64,000 nt of DNA, from assembly GCA_963836005.1 (NCBI GenBank), contig CAWIHS010000001.1, positions 310,001 through 374,000 of the forward strand, in the 5' to 3' direction. The translations under genes and the position numbers were made by a program. A model generated the notes under the pieces. It saw only the letters and a program-made list of their open reading frames with translations, made no database searches and was not told where the DNA came from. This DNA comes from CAWIHS01 sp963836005. GTDB lineage: Bacteria > Pseudomonadota > Gammaproteobacteria > GRL18. How positions within the stretch are numbered: the first letter of the stretch is position 1; each line of letters starts with the position of its first letter. Shown piece by piece: positions 25,935 through 35,390 of this stretch.

Positions 25935-27872
25935 TTACTGGCTTAATTCCAGCAGCATCTTGTTGAGCCTGCTGACAAATGTTGCCGGATCTTCCAGTTG
26001 ACCGCCTTCACTGAGCAGCGCCTGCTCAAACAGGATACGTGTCCAGTCATCAAAACGTTCACCATTTTCATCAACTTTTAAACGTTTGATCAACGGATGT
26101 TCGGGATTGAGTTCAAGTATGGGCTTGTGACCCATAACATCCTGTCCTGCCTGCTTTAACAGTCGTTCCAGATTAGCACTCATGTCATGTTCACCACTGA
26201 CCAGACAGGCTGGAGAGTCAGTCAGTCGGTGGGTAATGCGCACTTCCTTGACATCTTCACCCAATGATTTGGCAACTTTCTCAGTCAGATCTTTGAATTC
26301 TTCAGAGACTTTTTCCTGTTGTTCCTTTTCTTCTTCATCTTCCAGTTCACCCAGGTCCAGTTCACCCCGGGCAACAGATTTGAGCTGTTTTCCATCATAC
26401 TCCGGTAACGAAGACATGAGGAATTCATCCACCCGGTCTGACAGGAGTAATACTTCTATGCCTTTTTTGCGGAATACTTCCAGATGCGGGCTGTTTTTAG
26501 CGGCTGCAAAGCTGTCAGCAGTGATATAAAAAATATCCTTTTGGCCTGTTTTCATGCGTGCTATATATTCATCCAGTGGGACGATCTGTTCGTCGGTGTC
26601 CTTTTCGGTACTGGCAAAACGCAGTAGTTTGGCAATCTTTTCGCGATTAGCGAAATCCTCTCCGGGACCTTCTTTCATTACGCGGCCAAATTCAGCCCAG
26701 AAGGTCTGGTAATTTTCTTTATCACTGTCCTTCTCGCTGGAAGCCATTTTCTGCAATAAGTCGAGGATCTTTTTAACTGAACCGGAACGAATATTATCCA
26801 GAACTTTGGAATTTTGCAGAATTTCTCGAGAAACATTCAAAGGCAGATCATTGGAATCTATGACTCCACGAACGAAACGTAAATAATTGGGCATTAATTT
26901 TTCAGTTTCGTCCATAATAAAAACGCGGCGAACGTACAATTTGATACCATGTTGATGTTCACGATCGTATAGATCAAACGGTGCACGTTTGGGAATAAAG
27001 AGCAGTGAAGTATATTCGTACTTACCTTCAACCCGATTATGTGTACGGGCCAGCGGATCCTCAAAATCATGCCCTACATGTTTGTAGAATTCATTATATT
27101 CTTCGTCAGAGATTTCATTTTTCGGACGGGTCCACAATGCCGAAGCACTATTGACAGTTTCGTATTCAATTATGTCCTCATCCTGCGATTTAGCTTCTTC
27201 TTCGTCGCCCATGGGTGGCATAGATTCTTTAAGCATTTCTATGGGCACCGTGATGTGATCCGAATACTTACGAATAATAGTTCTCAAGCGCATACTGTCC
27301 AGAAATTCATCCTCACCCTCTCGAAGATGCAGAGTAACTTCTGTACCCCGAGCTGCTTTTTCGATAGTTTCAATACTGAATTCTCCTTCACCATTCGAGA
27401 TCCAGAGTACTCCCTGATCAGTGCCCCCGCCGGCACGGCGAGTTCTCAGTGTGACCTTATCAGCAACAATAAATGAAGAATAGAAACCAACACCGAATTG
27501 TCCAATAGCATTGGCATCTTTTTGCTGATCGCCTGTTAAGCTATCGAGAAACTGTCTAGTTCCGGATTTGGCTATAGTGCCGATATTCTCTACTACCTCA
27601 TCACGTGACATGCCGATACCATTATCCGAAATGGTGACTGTACGAGCTTCCTTGTCAAAATCAACCCTGATCTTGAGGTCACTGTCATCTTCAAATAATT
27701 TACTTTCGCTGATGGCTTCAAAGCGGAGCTTATCTACAGCATCTGAAGCATTGGAGATGAGCTCTCGCATAAAAATTTCTTTATTGCTATACAGAGAGTG
27801 AATCATCAACTTTAATAATTGATTGACTTCTGTCTGAAACCCCAATGTTTCCTTATGTGCATCTACACTCAT
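25935..27872 (-). CDS. htpG: Chaperone protein HtpG (Hsp90)
   Basis: The 645-residue protein is full length for bacterial Hsp90. The GHKL ATP-binding motifs are clear: ELISNASDAVDKLRFEA near residue 36, DNGIGMSRDEV near 85 and GQFGVGFYSSFIVADKV near 125. The middle domain has LYVRRVFIMDE and NVSREILQ with the catalytic Arg context. It is a cytosolic dimeric chaperone. A sigma-32-type promoter sits about 80 bp upstream and a strong terminator follows. Confidence 0.98.
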   Translation of the reverse strand: MSVDAHKETLGFQTEVNQLLKLMIHSLYSNKEIFMRELISNASDAVDKLRFEAISESKLFEDDSDLKIRVDFDKEARTVTISDNGIGMSRDEVVENIGTIAKSGTRQFLDSLTGDQQKDANAIGQFGVGFYSSFIVADKVTLRTRRAGGGTDQGVLWISNGEGEFSIETIEKAARGTEVTLHLREGEDEFLDSMRLRTIIRKYSDHITVPIEMLKESMPPMGDEEEAKSQDEDIIEYETVNSASALWTRPKNEISDEEYNEFYKHVGHDFEDPLARTHNRVEGKYEYTSLLFIPKRAPFDLYDREHQHGIKLYVRRVFIMDETEKLMPNYLRFVRGVIDSNDLPLNVSREILQNSKVLDNIRSGSVKKILDLLQKMASSEKDSDKENYQTFWAEFGRVMKEGPGEDFANREKIAKLLRFASTEKDTDEQIVPLDEYIARMKTGQKDIFYITADSFAAAKNSPHLEVFRKKGIEVLLLSDRVDEFLMSSLPEYDGKQLKSVARGELDLGELEDEEEKEQQEKVSEEFKDLTEKVAKSLGEDVKEVRITHRLTDSPACLVSGEHDMSANLERLLKQAGQDVMGHKPILELNPEHPLIKRLKVDENGERFDDWTRILFEQALLSEGGQLEDPATFVSRLNKMLLELSQ

Positions 27873-28257
27873 TAATATTTTCCCCTCAGGTTTAATTGAA
27901 TTTCATGCTGCTTTGAGCACAAAATGGATATTTACAATTCTGTGAAAAAAATTGGGGATTAATGCAACCACTTTCAAGGGAATTGAGTATAATGTGTATG
28001 CTGATTTTCCAGGCAAGCTTAAACGCTTTCTATATTGGGCACTTTATTTTTTCAAAAATCATCAAAAGTCTGCTAACCACTCAGTGTATCCAAGATATTT
28101 CACTGTGTGCTTGCTGCCAGATATTTGTGGAAGACAAATGATTTCTCCATGCATACGAGAGGCAGGAGCGGAAGTTGTCATTGCAGGTCAAAAAATGCCT
28201 GACAGCAAGCACTATCTGATAGATACGTTGAGCAGCTACAATCATTAAGGATTTATC
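27873..28257. other. Divergent promoter region htpG / pgm
   Basis: It contains the heat-shock promoter of htpG (listed separately). The remaining ~280 bp before pgm have no gene I can support; the plus-strand frame 27952-28248 overlaps the promoter and has no recognisable features. Confidence 0.5.
27950..27978 (-). promoter_or_regulatory. Sigma-32 (RpoH) heat-shock promoter of htpG
   Basis: On the minus strand CTTGAAA (27978-27972) is followed after 14 bp by CCCCAATT (27957-27950), close to the RpoH consensus CTTGAAA-N11-16-CCCCATNT. It lies 78 bp from the htpG start. Confidence 0.85.
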
Positions 28258-29895
28258 ATGGCCGTCATTAAAATAAACACTTCTCCATTTCAAGATCAGA
28301 AACCCGGAACTTCTGGACTAAGAAAAAAAGTCAAACAATTTACCCAGGAGCATTACCTGGAAAATTTTGTCCAGTCCATTTTTGATTCCATTGGTGATTT
28401 TCAGGGTAAAACTCTGGTTTTAGGCGGTGATGGGCGCTATTACAATCAGGAAGCTATTCAAATCATTCTCAAAATGGCAGCCGCAAATGGTTTTGGCAAG
28501 GTTCTGGTGGGTCAGAACGGTATATTATCGACCCCGGCTGCTTCTGTAGTGATCCGCAAATATAAAACTTATGGCGGTATTATTTTATCCGCAAGTCACA
28601 ACCCAGGCGGACCTGAAGAAGATTTTGGTATCAAATACAATACTGACAATGGCGGACCGGCCCCTGAAAAAATAACCGATGAAATTTTTACTCATTCTTT
28701 GCAGATTCAGCACTATCTGACGCTTGATCATGCTGGAGGCTCGATTGACCTGTCCTCGCCTGGAATTTACAACCTGGAAACAATGACGGTTGAAATCATC
28801 GATTCCGTCAGTGACTATGCTCAATTGATGCAGGAACTGTTCGACTTTAAAGCCATTAAAGCACTCCTGGCCAGCGGTTTTAAACTATGCTTTGATGCCA
28901 TGCATGCAGTGACTGGTGACTACGCAACAAGCATTCTTGAAGACCAGCTGGGGGCCCCAAAAGGTTCAGTTATTAACGGTATCCCCAAAACTGATTTTGG
29001 CGGCGGTCATCCCGATCCCAATCTGGCGCATGCCCATGAGCTGGCTGAACTCATGTTCTCCCCTCAGGCGCCGGACTTTGGCGCTGCTTCTGATGGGGAT
29101 GGTGATCGGAATATGATCCTGGGTAAGAATATTTTTGTTACTCCCAGCGACAGTCTTGCTCTGCTCGCCGCCAATGCAGACTGTATTCCTGCCTATAAAG
29201 GCAAGCTCCTGGGTATTGCCCGTTCAATGCCTACCAGTCAGGCGGCCGATCAGGTGGCTAAAAAAATGCACCTCGACTGTTATGAAACGCCAACCGGCTG
29301 GAAATTTTTTGGCAATCTGATGGATGCCGATAAAGTTACTCTTTGTGGTGAAGAAAGCTTTGGTACCGGCTCTAATCATATTCGTGAAAAAGACGGCTTG
29401 TGGGCCGTTTTATACTGGCTGAACATCCTCGCTGTGCGTAAAGAATCCGTGCGGGATATTGTTCACGCCCACTGGCAAACTTACGGCAGAAATTACTACT
29501 CCCGTCATGACTATGAAGCCATTGATAGTGATTCAGCTAATCAGTTAATGGACAGATTAAGAGACAGCGTCAAAACACTGCAAGGTCAAACACTGGGAAG
29601 TCTTGAAGTAGCATACAGTGATGATTTTACTTATACGGATCCGATCGATCGCAGCGTCAGTGAGCACCAGGGGATCCGAATTGGATTTACCGATGGTTCA
29701 CGAATTGTGTTTCGTTTATCCGGCACCGGTACCAGCGGTGCAACTTTAAGAATTTATTATGAAAGCTTTGAAAGTGATCAGCATAAACAGGATCAGGAGA
29801 CCCAGCAGACATTGGCTGAACTGATGGGCATAGCAAAAACACTGAGCCAGTTGAGCGAAACAACCGGCCGAACCGAGCCTACGGTTATCACCTGA
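28258..29895 (+). CDS. pgm: Phosphoglucomutase, alpha-D-glucose specific
   Basis: The 545-residue protein matches the bacterial Pgm class. SASHNPGGPEEDFGIKYN near residue 112 contains the phosphoserine. DGDGDRN near 280 is the Mg loop, GEESFGTGSNHIREKDGLWA near 370 the sugar-binding loop, and FRLSGTGTSGATLRIY near 480 the phosphate-binding loop. It interconverts glucose-1-phosphate and glucose-6-phosphate. It stands alone, converging on pyrF. Confidence 0.95.
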   Translation: MAVIKINTSPFQDQKPGTSGLRKKVKQFTQEHYLENFVQSIFDSIGDFQGKTLVLGGDGRYYNQEAIQIILKMAAANGFGKVLVGQNGILSTPAASVVIRKYKTYGGIILSASHNPGGPEEDFGIKYNTDNGGPAPEKITDEIFTHSLQIQHYLTLDHAGGSIDLSSPGIYNLETMTVEIIDSVSDYAQLMQELFDFKAIKALLASGFKLCFDAMHAVTGDYATSILEDQLGAPKGSVINGIPKTDFGGGHPDPNLAHAHELAELMFSPQAPDFGAASDGDGDRNMILGKNIFVTPSDSLALLAANADCIPAYKGKLLGIARSMPTSQAADQVAKKMHLDCYETPTGWKFFGNLMDADKVTLCGEESFGTGSNHIREKDGLWAVLYWLNILAVRKESVRDIVHAHWQTYGRNYYSRHDYEAIDSDSANQLMDRLRDSVKTLQGQTLGSLEVAYSDDFTYTDPIDRSVSEHQGIRIGFTDGSRIVFRLSGTGTSGATLRIYYESFESDQHKQDQETQQTLAELMGIAKTLSQLSETTGRTEPTVIT

Positions 29896-29943
29896 GCGGG
29901 TAATGTCTGGCAGAAGTATCGGCCCTCTCCTGGCGTAGCCAAA

Positions 29944-30663
29944 TTAGCTAGAACTGATTTCCTGTTGAATAGCCTGCAAACTGGCCAGAGGGTCTTTAGC
30001 TGCTGTAATTGGACGTCCTATGACCAGATAATCTGAACCGGCAGAAATTGCGTCTTTGGGCGTCATAATTCGCTGCTGGTCCTCCGCGTTGGCACCTTTG
30101 GGCCTGACGCCCGGAGTCACCAGATAAAATTCCTTGCCCAATAGTTGTTTGAGCATCGATGCTTCCTTTGGCGAACAGACTACTCCGTCAAAACCAGATG
30201 ATTTTGCCAGTTGTGCCAGACGCTCAACTTGCCGCCAGGGTTCCAGATCCAGGCCAATTTCGACCAAATCTTTTCTGCCCATACTGGTTAATACCGTGAC
30301 CGCAATAAGCAGGGGTTGATAGCTGCCTTTCGCTATAGCATCCCTTGCAGCCAGCATCATTTTCCGTCCGCCGGAAGCATGCACATTAACCATCCAGACA
30401 CCCATATCCGCCGCAGCACTGCATGCAGCAGCGACTGTATTAGGAATATCATGGAATTTAAGATCCAGAAACACATCAAATTCTCTGGCAACCAGTTTTT
30501 CTACTAATGAAGGCCCGCACCGCACAAACAGCTCCTTACCGACTTTGAGGCGGCAGAGAGTATTATCCAGCTGTTCAACCAGTTTGATGGCTGTTGACTC
30601 ATCTTTATAATCCAGAGCGATGATAATCTGAGGACCTTGGGGTTGATTCAAGATTTTTTCCAC
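29944..30663 (-). CDS. pyrF: Orotidine 5'-phosphate decarboxylase
   Basis: The 239-residue protein has the catalytic stretch FLDLKFHDIPNTVA (Asp-Lys-Asp array) near residue 66, IALDYKD at the N-terminus and VTPGVRP and YLVIGRPIT near the C-terminus. It makes UMP in the last step of pyrimidine synthesis. It lies 24 bp after lapB on the same strand, the common gammaproteobacterial order lapA-lapB-pyrF. Confidence 0.97.
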   Translation of the reverse strand: MEKILNQPQGPQIIIALDYKDESTAIKLVEQLDNTLCRLKVGKELFVRCGPSLVEKLVAREFDVFLDLKFHDIPNTVAAACSAAADMGVWMVNVHASGGRKMMLAARDAIAKGSYQPLLIAVTVLTSMGRKDLVEIGLDLEPWRQVERLAQLAKSSGFDGVVCSPKEASMLKQLLGKEFYLVTPGVRPKGANAEDQQRIMTPKDAISAGSDYLVIGRPITAAKDPLASLQAIQQEISSS

Positions 30664-30687
30664 TTAAGTATAAATCCTGATCCTGGA

Positions 30688-31869
30688 TTACTCACCTTCT
30701 ATACCCTGAATAGGTTTTGTAGAACTCCAGGATTTACAACTGGGACATTGCCAGTATAAGGAATTACCTTTAAATCCACATTGATTACAACGGTAGACGG
30801 GTTTTTCACTCAGTAACTGGTTGGTCAGTTCCTGCAGAATAATCAAATTCTTGTGCGCAGATCCGCTAGTAAAGTCCAGACTGATTTCTATCAAATGGCT
30901 TAAGCCTCTGAGGGAAGGTTTTTTTCTTAATGCTTCAACAATATAAAGTGCAGCTTCTTTTACCCCTATATGCTCAACGATCTGATCAGCATATAGAAGA
31001 ATTGATGTTATTCCACCATAATTTGAAACTACATGTTCAAGATAGCTTTTTATTTCCTTATCATTATTCATCTCGCGATAGCACTCAACCAGAGGTTCCA
31101 GGATCTCAGAGATCAAAACCGGATCCTGCTGCTCAACACGCCGATAAGCGTTGACTGCAGCCTTGCAATTACGTAAATCATGTTCAATACCCGCTTCAAT
31201 AATACTCGCCCTGACCAGATTCCTGTCACTTTTTCTGGACTGCTTTATCAACTCCAGGGCCTGTTGCGGATTTCCTTTTTGAACATCAATCAGCGCCAGT
31301 TCACAATAAAAATGGGCAATCAGTTGTGCCTGTGATCTATTACTGGCCGCCTCAAGCTTGCTGGCTATTTCTATAGCAGTTTCCCAGTCTTTTTCTTCCT
31401 GGTAGATAGTTAAAAGGTTTTTCAGCGCCGGTATCACATGAGATTGCTTTTCCAGTAGTTCCTTAAACAGATTTTCAGCCCTGTCCAGCAACCCAGCATG
31501 CATAAAATCACTGGCCAGTTCATAAAGCGCCTGATTACGCTTTTTCAGGTCCAGTGATGGTTTAGCGATAACATTTTGATGTATGGTAATGGCCTGTTCC
31601 ACTTCACCGCGTTGTCGATATAAGTTCCCCAGGGCAATATGTGTATCTACTGTTTCATCACCCACTTCCAGCATTCGGACAAAGACATTAATCGCTTTAT
31701 CCGTCTGCTCATTGAGCAGATAATTAAGTCCTTTGAAATACTCTGATCGCAGAGAATTTGATACATTTTTAGCGGGTTTGTCAGAACGTTTATAACCAAT
31801 ATAGAGACCCAGTGCAAAGGCGATAAAAATGAAAGGCAAAACAAGTAAGACAGGATTGGAGTCCATCAT
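30688..31869 (-). CDS. lapB: Lipopolysaccharide assembly protein LapB (YciM)
   Basis: The 393-residue protein has one N-terminal membrane helix (about residues 5-23), about nine TPR repeats (for example RSEYFKGLNYLLNEQTDKAI) and a C-terminal rubredoxin-like zinc/iron knuckle: YRCNQCGFKGNSLYWQCPSC near residue 360. LapB works at the inner membrane with the FtsH protease to control LpxC and thereby LPS synthesis. It starts 51 bp after lapA; ATGs at 31869 and 31866 are both possible. Confidence 0.95.
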   Translation of the reverse strand: MMDSNPVLLVLPFIFIAFALGLYIGYKRSDKPAKNVSNSLRSEYFKGLNYLLNEQTDKAINVFVRMLEVGDETVDTHIALGNLYRQRGEVEQAITIHQNVIAKPSLDLKKRNQALYELASDFMHAGLLDRAENLFKELLEKQSHVIPALKNLLTIYQEEKDWETAIEIASKLEAASNRSQAQLIAHFYCELALIDVQKGNPQQALELIKQSRKSDRNLVRASIIEAGIEHDLRNCKAAVNAYRRVEQQDPVLISEILEPLVECYREMNNDKEIKSYLEHVVSNYGGITSILLYADQIVEHIGVKEAALYIVEALRKKPSLRGLSHLIEISLDFTSGSAHKNLIILQELTNQLLSEKPVYRCNQCGFKGNSLYWQCPSCKSWSSTKPIQGIEGE

Positions 31870-31920
31870 TTATCCTGAACGTACTGGAGTAAAAAATGTA
31901 ACAGACAAGAGTAACGCGGT

Positions 31921-32202
31921 TTATTTTTCATTGCGTTCAAAGGCAGTGACAGTATTTTCAGACGAGTGGAGCATGCGCTCGGCTTTGTGAAGCTTACGTT
32001 TTAAACCAAGTATCACTAGAAAATTAATGAAAATTGCTAACAATGCCCCTATGGTAAATGCACCCACCAGCAAAATTGAAAGCGGTTGAGTCATAGTACC
32101 ATAGTAATAGTTAAATTCCACCGGTTCAGCATTAACGATTGCAAACGCGACACCCAGAGCCATAAAAATCAGTAAAATTAAAATGCCAAACAGACGTTTC
32201 AT
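31921..32202 (-). CDS. lapA: Lipopolysaccharide assembly protein LapA family (DUF1049)
   Basis: The 93-residue protein has two membrane helices (residues 4-25 and 40-66) and a short coiled C-terminus (KRKLHKAERML). PVEFNYYYGTMTQPLSILLV is the family signature. It is encoded before lapB as in E. coli. An ihfB terminator lies between it and ihfB. Confidence 0.93.
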   Translation of the reverse strand: MKRLFGILILLIFMALGVAFAIVNAEPVEFNYYYGTMTQPLSILLVGAFTIGALLAIFINFLVILGLKRKLHKAERMLHSSENTVTAFERNEK

Positions 32203-32240
32203 TAATAGAGTAATTCCTAAATGACAGGCTGAAAAAACGC

Positions 32241-32277
32241 AAAAACCAGAGGTAATACTACACTACCGCTGGTTTTT
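32241..32277 (-). terminator. Rho-independent terminator after ihfB
   Basis: AAAAACCAGaGGTA (32241-32254) pairs with TACCgCTGGTTTTT (32264-32277) with one mismatch and a 9-base loop. On the minus strand a T-run follows the stem. It separates ihfB from lapA. Confidence 0.7.
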
Positions 32278-32381
32278 ATTAAACCTAAATAACTCAGTTA
32301 AATTTACTGCCTGGACAGCCGCTGCCGAATGCAGTGAATTATTCAGCTCAGGACAGCACTTAAGGGAATTAGCATAGAGAA

Positions 32382-32681
32382 CTAAGAAAGTTCGTTGTCA
32401 CGACTTTTGTCTACCCTATCCCGTAATTCTTTCCCAGGTTTAAAATGCGGAACATATTTAGAAGCCAAAGTGACCGAATCGCCTGTTTTAGGATTTCTAC
32501 CCGTACGAGGCGGACGATAATGTAAAGAAAAACTACCAAAACCACGGATCTCAATTCTTTCGCCAGAGGCCAAAGTTTGAGCCATCTGATCCAGCATGGT
32601 CTTAACAGCTAATTCGACATCTTTATAAGCAAGCTGAGATTGTTTTTGTGACAGTGCTTCAATCAACTCAGATTTTGTCAT
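32382..32681 (-). CDS. ihfB: Integration host factor beta subunit
   Basis: The 99-residue DNA-bending protein has MTKSELIEALSQKQ at the N-terminus, RIEIRGFGSFSLHYRPPRTG (the beta-arm that intercalates with its Pro) and RNPKTGDSV. It is encoded after rpsA as in enterics. It forms a heterodimer with IhfA. Confidence 0.97.
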   Translation of the reverse strand: MTKSELIEALSQKQSQLAYKDVELAVKTMLDQMAQTLASGERIEIRGFGSFSLHYRPPRTGRNPKTGDSVTLASKYVPHFKPGKELRDRVDKSRDNELS

Positions 32682-32910
32682 TTATTTTATATTCCTTAAT
32701 GTCGATTGGGAAATTCAGGGCCTAAATAAACTTCAAAGCTTCATACAGGCAAACTCAGCCAGTGAATGAAACTAATGAAGTTATTTAAACAGAACTGAAT
32801 AAGATACCAAAATAAATTTTGCCAACATCTCGCCTTGTCTTAAAACCCGAGTTCATTGTCAGCAACAGGAGCGTTGAGCTCAGGGAATTCAGACAAGGTT
32901 ATTCATCGAT

Positions 32911-34569
32911 TTAGTTTTTATTTAAAGTATCTTTAAGCAGGTCACCCAGCGAAGTGGTTGCTGAACCACCATCTGTATATTCCTGCATCACTTCTGCTTC
33001 TTCAGCAGCATCCTTGGCTTTGATAGAAAGATTGATGACGCGTCCTTTGCGATCCGTACCCACAAATTTGGCTTCAACAGAATCACCTACTTTAAGTACA
33101 GTAGAGGCATCTTCGACTCGTTCGCGAGACAATTCAGATACTCGCAAATAAGCTTCAACCCCTTCAGCGAGTTCAATCACAGCACCCTGGGCATCTACTT
33201 CCTTAACCGTACCGTTAACAATATTGCCTTTTGGATGAGAAGCAACATAAGTTGAGAATGGATCCTGATCCAGCTGCTTGATACCTAATGAGATACGTTC
33301 ACGTTCAGGATCAACGGCCAGCACAACAGCTTCCAGATCTTCACCTTTCTTGAAGTTGGTTATTTCATCTTCACCGGTATTATTCCAGGAAATATCAGAC
33401 AAATGAATGAGTCCGTCAATTCCGCCATCAAGTCCAATGAAGATACCAAAATCAGTGATGGATTTAATTTTACCGCTGACCTTATCACCTTTATTGTGCG
33501 TTGCTGCAAATTCTTCCCATGGATTGGTCGTACACTGCTTCATTCCCAGTGAAATACGGCGACGTTCAGGATCAATATCCAGCACCATTACTTCTACTTC
33601 ATCACCGACATTACAAATCTTGGATGGATGTATATTTTTATTCGTCCAGTCCATTTCAGAGACATGAACCAGGCCTTCCACACCCTCTTCAATTTCAACA
33701 AAGCAGCCATAATCGGCAAGATTAGTAACTTTACCTTTAAGCCGGGAGCTTTCCAGATAACGATTTTTGATAGCAACCCATGGATCATCACCAGTCTGCT
33801 TGAGTCCCAGAGAAACACGTGAACGATCACGGTCAAACTTGAGAACCTTGACATCAATCTCATCGCCAATATTAACAATTTCACTAGGATGCTTGACACG
33901 CTTCCAGGCCATATCAGTAATATGCAATAGACCGTCAACTCCGCCCAGATCAATGAATGCACCATAATCAGTCAGATTTTTAACGATACCTTTAACTGTC
34001 TGACCTTCTTGCAGATTTTCAAGTAACTGATCCCGCTCGGCAGAGTTTTCAATCTCAACCACAGCACGACGAGACACAACTACATTATTACGTTTCTGAT
34101 CCAGCTTGATTACTTTAAATTCAAGCTCTTTGCCTTCAAGATAGGTAGTATCACGAACAGGACGAACATCAACTAATGAGCCAGGAAGAAAAGCACGGAT
34201 ATCCCCAAGTTCAACTGTAAAACCGCCCTTGACTTTATCAATGATAGTACCAGTGACTGTTTCATCAGCCTCAAACAACTTGTCCAGTCGAATCCATGCC
34301 GCAGCACGTTTGGCTTTTTCTCTGGATAAACGAGTTTCACCATAACCATCTTCAATAGTATCCAGTGCAACTTCAATTTCGTCACCAACTTTTACATCAC
34401 CATCACTTGCAAACTGTTCCAGAGGAATGACTCCTTCAGATTTCAGTCCAGCATTTACAACGACAAAATCATTATCAATGCTTACAATAACTCCCGTGAC
34501 CAGAGAGCCTGGTTTCATTTCAGTCTTTTTCAGACTTTCTTCAAATAATTCAGCAAAGCTTTCGCTCAT
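32911..34569 (-). CDS. rpsA: 30S ribosomal protein S1
   Basis: The 552-residue protein has six S1 repeats, recognised by GAFIDLGGVDGLLHITDMAW, GCFVEIEEGVEGLVHVSEM and GIFIGLDGGIDGLIHLSDIS. The first two act in ribosome docking, the rest bind mRNA. The order cmk-rpsA-ihfB is conserved. A gap of 229 bp before ihfB suggests a separate ihfB promoter. Confidence 0.98.
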   Translation of the reverse strand: MSESFAELFEESLKKTEMKPGSLVTGVIVSIDNDFVVVNAGLKSEGVIPLEQFASDGDVKVGDEIEVALDTIEDGYGETRLSREKAKRAAAWIRLDKLFEADETVTGTIIDKVKGGFTVELGDIRAFLPGSLVDVRPVRDTTYLEGKELEFKVIKLDQKRNNVVVSRRAVVEIENSAERDQLLENLQEGQTVKGIVKNLTDYGAFIDLGGVDGLLHITDMAWKRVKHPSEIVNIGDEIDVKVLKFDRDRSRVSLGLKQTGDDPWVAIKNRYLESSRLKGKVTNLADYGCFVEIEEGVEGLVHVSEMDWTNKNIHPSKICNVGDEVEVMVLDIDPERRRISLGMKQCTTNPWEEFAATHNKGDKVSGKIKSITDFGIFIGLDGGIDGLIHLSDISWNNTGEDEITNFKKGEDLEAVVLAVDPERERISLGIKQLDQDPFSTYVASHPKGNIVNGTVKEVDAQGAVIELAEGVEAYLRVSELSRERVEDASTVLKVGDSVEAKFVGTDRKGRVINLSIKAKDAAEEAEVMQEYTDGGSATTSLGDLLKDTLNKN

Positions 34570-34689
34570 TAGAGGTTAATCCTTGATCAAAAAAACTTGA
34601 TCATTGTTAGGGTAAAAACGCCTGTTTTTACAAGTATAAAAAATATGATTCAACTTTTTCACAAACAAGCTGAACCTTCGAAATTAAAT

Positions 34690-35370
34690 TTATTTATCAT
34701 AAATTTCAGTTAATTGCAGAACCTTCTTAAACACTTCATTAATTGATAAATTGGACGTGTCTAGCAGATGAGCATCTTCTGCCGGTTTTAGAGGTGAACT
34801 CGAACGGTTCATATCACGTTGATCGCGCATCTCTATCTCCCTCAGAAGACTCGCAAGGTTAACATCATTTCCTTTCTCAATCAACTGCTTATATCGTCTT
34901 TTTGCTCTTTCTTCAGGCGAGGCCGTGAGAAATATCTTAACCGCTGCCCGAGGGAAAATAGTAGTCCCCATATCTCGACCATCAGCAACTAAACCGGGAG
35001 CTTGCAAAAACCCCTGCTGTCGTTTGAATAAAGCCTCGCGGACCTCTCTAATTGCGGCAACAATCGAGGCATCGTTACCGCACTGCTCAGTCCGTATCAA
35101 AGCTTCTACATCCTTATTATCCAGCAATATTTCTCCTGCAGGCAGAAATTTGACGTTTAGATTGGCAGCCGTTTCAGCAACGGCAGCGGTATTATCAAGG
35201 TCAATGCCCTGTTGTTTACAGGCCAGCGCTGTAAGCCTGTACAAAGCGCCGCTATCAAGATAGTTCCAGCCCAGTTTAGCAGCCAGCAATGCACTGATAG
35301 TGCCTTTGCCCACACCGCCAGGACCGTCTATAGTGACCACATTAACAACTTTATTATCAGTTAGTTGCAT
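34690..35370 (-). CDS. cmk: Cytidylate kinase
   Basis: The 226-residue protein begins VVTIDGPGGVGKGTISALLA, the P-loop of CMP kinase, followed by LDSGALYRLTAL. VADGRDMGTTIFP near residue 130 and a lid RAKRRYKQL are typical. It phosphorylates CMP and dCMP. It starts 20 bp after aroA, so it is probably co-transcribed. Confidence 0.97.
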   Translation of the reverse strand: MQLTDNKVVNVVTIDGPGGVGKGTISALLAAKLGWNYLDSGALYRLTALACKQQGIDLDNTAAVAETAANLNVKFLPAGEILLDNKDVEALIRTEQCGNDASIVAAIREVREALFKRQQGFLQAPGLVADGRDMGTTIFPRAAVKIFLTASPEERAKRRYKQLIEKGNDVNLASLLREIEMRDQRDMNRSSSPLKPAEDAHLLDTSNLSINEVFKKVLQLTEIYDK

Positions 35371-35390
35371 AATATATTTAAATTATTTTA

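Noticed and set aside
27952..28248. Plus-strand frame upstream of pgm
   Set aside because: It overlaps the htpG promoter, has no ribosome binding site and shows no family features.
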